A stretch of DNA of 52,500 nucleotides, taken from positions 3,776,771-3,829,270 of the forward strand of contig RPFO01000276.1 in the NCBI GenBank assembly GCA_009746045.1. The letters are read 5' to 3'. Below, in pieces: positions 51,101 to 52,500 of the stretch (position 1 is its first letter; each line of letters starts with the position of its first letter). Both the position numbers and the translations under genes were made by a program. The notes under the pieces are model-generated. The model was not told the origin of the DNA. It saw only the letters and a program-made list of their open reading frames with translations, and did not search any database. This stretch comes from Mesostigma viride. Its lineage: Eukaryota > Streptophyta > Mesostigmatophyceae > Mesostigmatales > Mesostigmataceae.

Positions 51101-51164
51101 TGACATAGAGGTCCCCGCCCCGCCAGTACATGCTATGTCAACAAGAAACTGTGGAAGCCCCCCC
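51077..51164. repeat. Perfect 32-bp inverted repeat with 24-bp spacer
   Basis: The arms 51077-51108 and 51133-51164 are exact reverse complements (seven Gs then CTTCCACAGTTTCTTGTTGA, and the mirror). The spacer is GC-rich. It would form a very stable hairpin in RNA or a cruciform in DNA. Confidence 0.95.
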
Positions 51165-51594
51165 GGGCTTCCCCGGGATAGAGCACTCCAGCTAGTTGTC
51201 TAGATGGGGGCAATCGATGATGGGATAGCTTAGGCATTACAGCACTTGAAACGATATTAGCGCACAGCGTTATAGTACCTTCAATAATCAGCCATGCCAG
51301 CCATAAAAATGGATTAGCTCTGGCACCTTGTGGCCATCAGCTTGCGCCCACCTGGTAGCCGACGTCTTGAGCCCACCTCACATTTGTAGCATAAGCTCTA
51401 TGCGTCAGCCTACCTATGGTATTACACTGGTTGTATTGCACCCACAGTGTTGCGCCCCGGCATGATGCACCATGCCGTGGAGAGAGCGCTCGGTGGCCTG
51501 CCCATGCACCTGCGGCAGTGAGAGAAGCTATAGGGCGCCCTCCCTCCTTCTCGCTGTGTATATAGGGTTGAAGGTTCCTTTACTCTGTATTGGC

Positions 51595-51640
51595 ACCCAC
51601 GTGACGCAGTCACGTGCTTATTAATTAATTAATTAATGTA
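51595..51640 (+). repeat. CACGTGAC palindrome followed by a (TTAA)n tail
   Basis: CACGTGACGCAGTCACGTG (8-bp perfect arms) at about 51609-51627 is followed by TTATTAATTAATTAATTAAT. The order hairpin, then TTAA tail, is that of the LINE 3' ends in this window, so this may be the end of an unrelated element covering roughly 51200-51640. Confidence 0.5.
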
Positions 51641-52084
51641 AATTTATACATGTCTGTAGAAGTGGTCATTTCGATGCATAACACATGAGTTACTGATTAC
51701 AAAAGCTGATTACATGATAAACAAACACATGCTTACAAGGCGCCACCGTGCATCAAGGCGCGCCAAAGAGCAACCAATCATGGCAGCAATAAGGAGTGAG
51801 TCAGAGCACACCACTATACATCCATCCATGCATGCATATTGCTGGGGCAGCACCATGTGATTGTATAAAACACCACGCCACTGCCTACTAAGACTCCAGC
51901 ATTGGTACAGCCCGCTGCCGCGTTATCGTCTGCCTCTCGAGATCTCCTACTTGGGCTGCGCTGGAGCTCCTACTTGGGCTGCGCTGGAGGCCTGGCATGT
52001 GATCTAGTTGAGTCCTGCGCTGCTCCATTGTCAATACTTGCAGCAGCACACCCTTGGTCTTGCCCTTCTTGTTCGAAGCCAGGC

Positions 52085-52500
52085 GCCCATCTGCATGCGT
52101 GGATGTGGGGGGGGGCTGGCATGTATGCATGCGTGGGTGTGGGGGGGGCTGGCATGCATGTGTGGGTGTGGGGGGGGGCTGGCATGCATGCGTGGGCGTG
52201 GTGGGGAGCTGGCATGCATGCGTGTGTGGGGGGGGGCTGGCATGCATGCGTGGGTGTGGGGGGGGCTGGCATGCATGCGTGCATGTGGGTGTGGGGGGGG
52301 CTGGCATGCATGCGTGGGAGTGGGGGGGGCTGGCATGTATGCATGCGTGGGTGTGGGGGGGGGCTGGCATGCATGTGTGGGTGTGGGGGGGGGGCTGGCA
52401 TGCATGCGTGGGCGTGGTGGGGAGCTGGCATGCATGCGTGTGGGGGGGGGGGCTGGCATGCATGCGTGGGTGTGGGGGGGGCTGGCATGCATGCGTGCAT
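52085..52500 (+). repeat. GC-rich minisatellite running off the window
   Basis: Units of about 30-47 bp built from GGGGGGCTGGCATGCATGCG and TGGGTGTG or TGGGCGTG are repeated about a dozen times, with a higher-order period of about 240 bp visible (the series from 52117 is repeated from 52335). The minus-strand frames rich in His, Ala and Pro are artefacts of the repeat. Confidence 0.9.

Noticed and set aside
51888-52500. Minus-strand frames coding for His/Ala/Pro repeats
   Set aside because: Three overlapping frames all stay open because of the minisatellite; no start context or conserved domain.

Overview
The window looks like nuclear DNA of a green alga (Chlorophyta). The evidence is two spliced housekeeping-type genes with chlorophyte-like products (a front-end fatty acid desaturase resembling green-algal delta-5 enzymes, and a BT1-family transporter), GT-AG introns of 0.4-1.6 kb, plant-type telomere-like repeats inside one intron, and non-LTR retrotransposons with microsatellite tails. 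No prokaryotic gene, rRNA gene, CRISPR array or intact tRNA gene was seen. The species cannot be named from the sequence.

Region 1 (1-11.8 kb) is unlike the rest. After a CT-rich satellite it holds a packed, all-plus-strand series of genes I mostly cannot name: a 79-aa acidic/basic protein, a MYND zinc-finger protein, a 66-aa protein, two related Cys/His-motif proteins (one frameshifted), and one or two large multi-exon genes with phase-0 introns, acidic runs and a 72-bp tandem repeat. The gaps and introns carry 17 copies of a 14-bp GC-rich quasi-palindrome followed by a WTCT pyrimidine tail. Five more copies lie inside the coding repeat in reverse orientation. I saw no copy outside the first 10.5 kb. 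Several start codons follow directly on a 3' splice-site-like CAG, three of them with a GTATGT box only 19-36 nt upstream. This is the best candidate here for an undescribed system.

Region 2 (11.8-22.6 kb) is a nest of transposons. A LINE relative carrying only ORF1 is split by a piggyBac-like element with TTAA flanks (13871-16905), which itself contains a second TTAA-flanked element (14648-16336). Next to it lies a nearly complete non-LTR retrotransposon with an apurinic-type endonuclease and a reverse transcriptase (18.7-22.6 kb), broken by one frameshift.

Region 3 (24.1-39.4 kb) holds two divergent host genes about 1 kb apart. On the minus strand is a five-exon J-domain protein with a C-terminal DUF4187-type motif (24143-27504). 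On the plus strand is a twelve-exon, 476-aa cytochrome b5-fusion front-end desaturase (28512-39370). Their introns are full of minisatellites.

Region 4 (39.9-45.1 kb) is a second cluster of LINE and ORF1-only copies in both orientations. It is enclosed by a TIR pair starting CCCGTG that again suggests a piggyBac-like element. Region 5 (45.4-47.9 kb) is the BT1 transporter on the minus strand. Region 6 (48-52.5 kb) is mostly non-coding, with a tRNA-like relic, an ORF1 fragment ending in a perfect 32-bp inverted repeat, and a GC-rich minisatellite that runs off the end.
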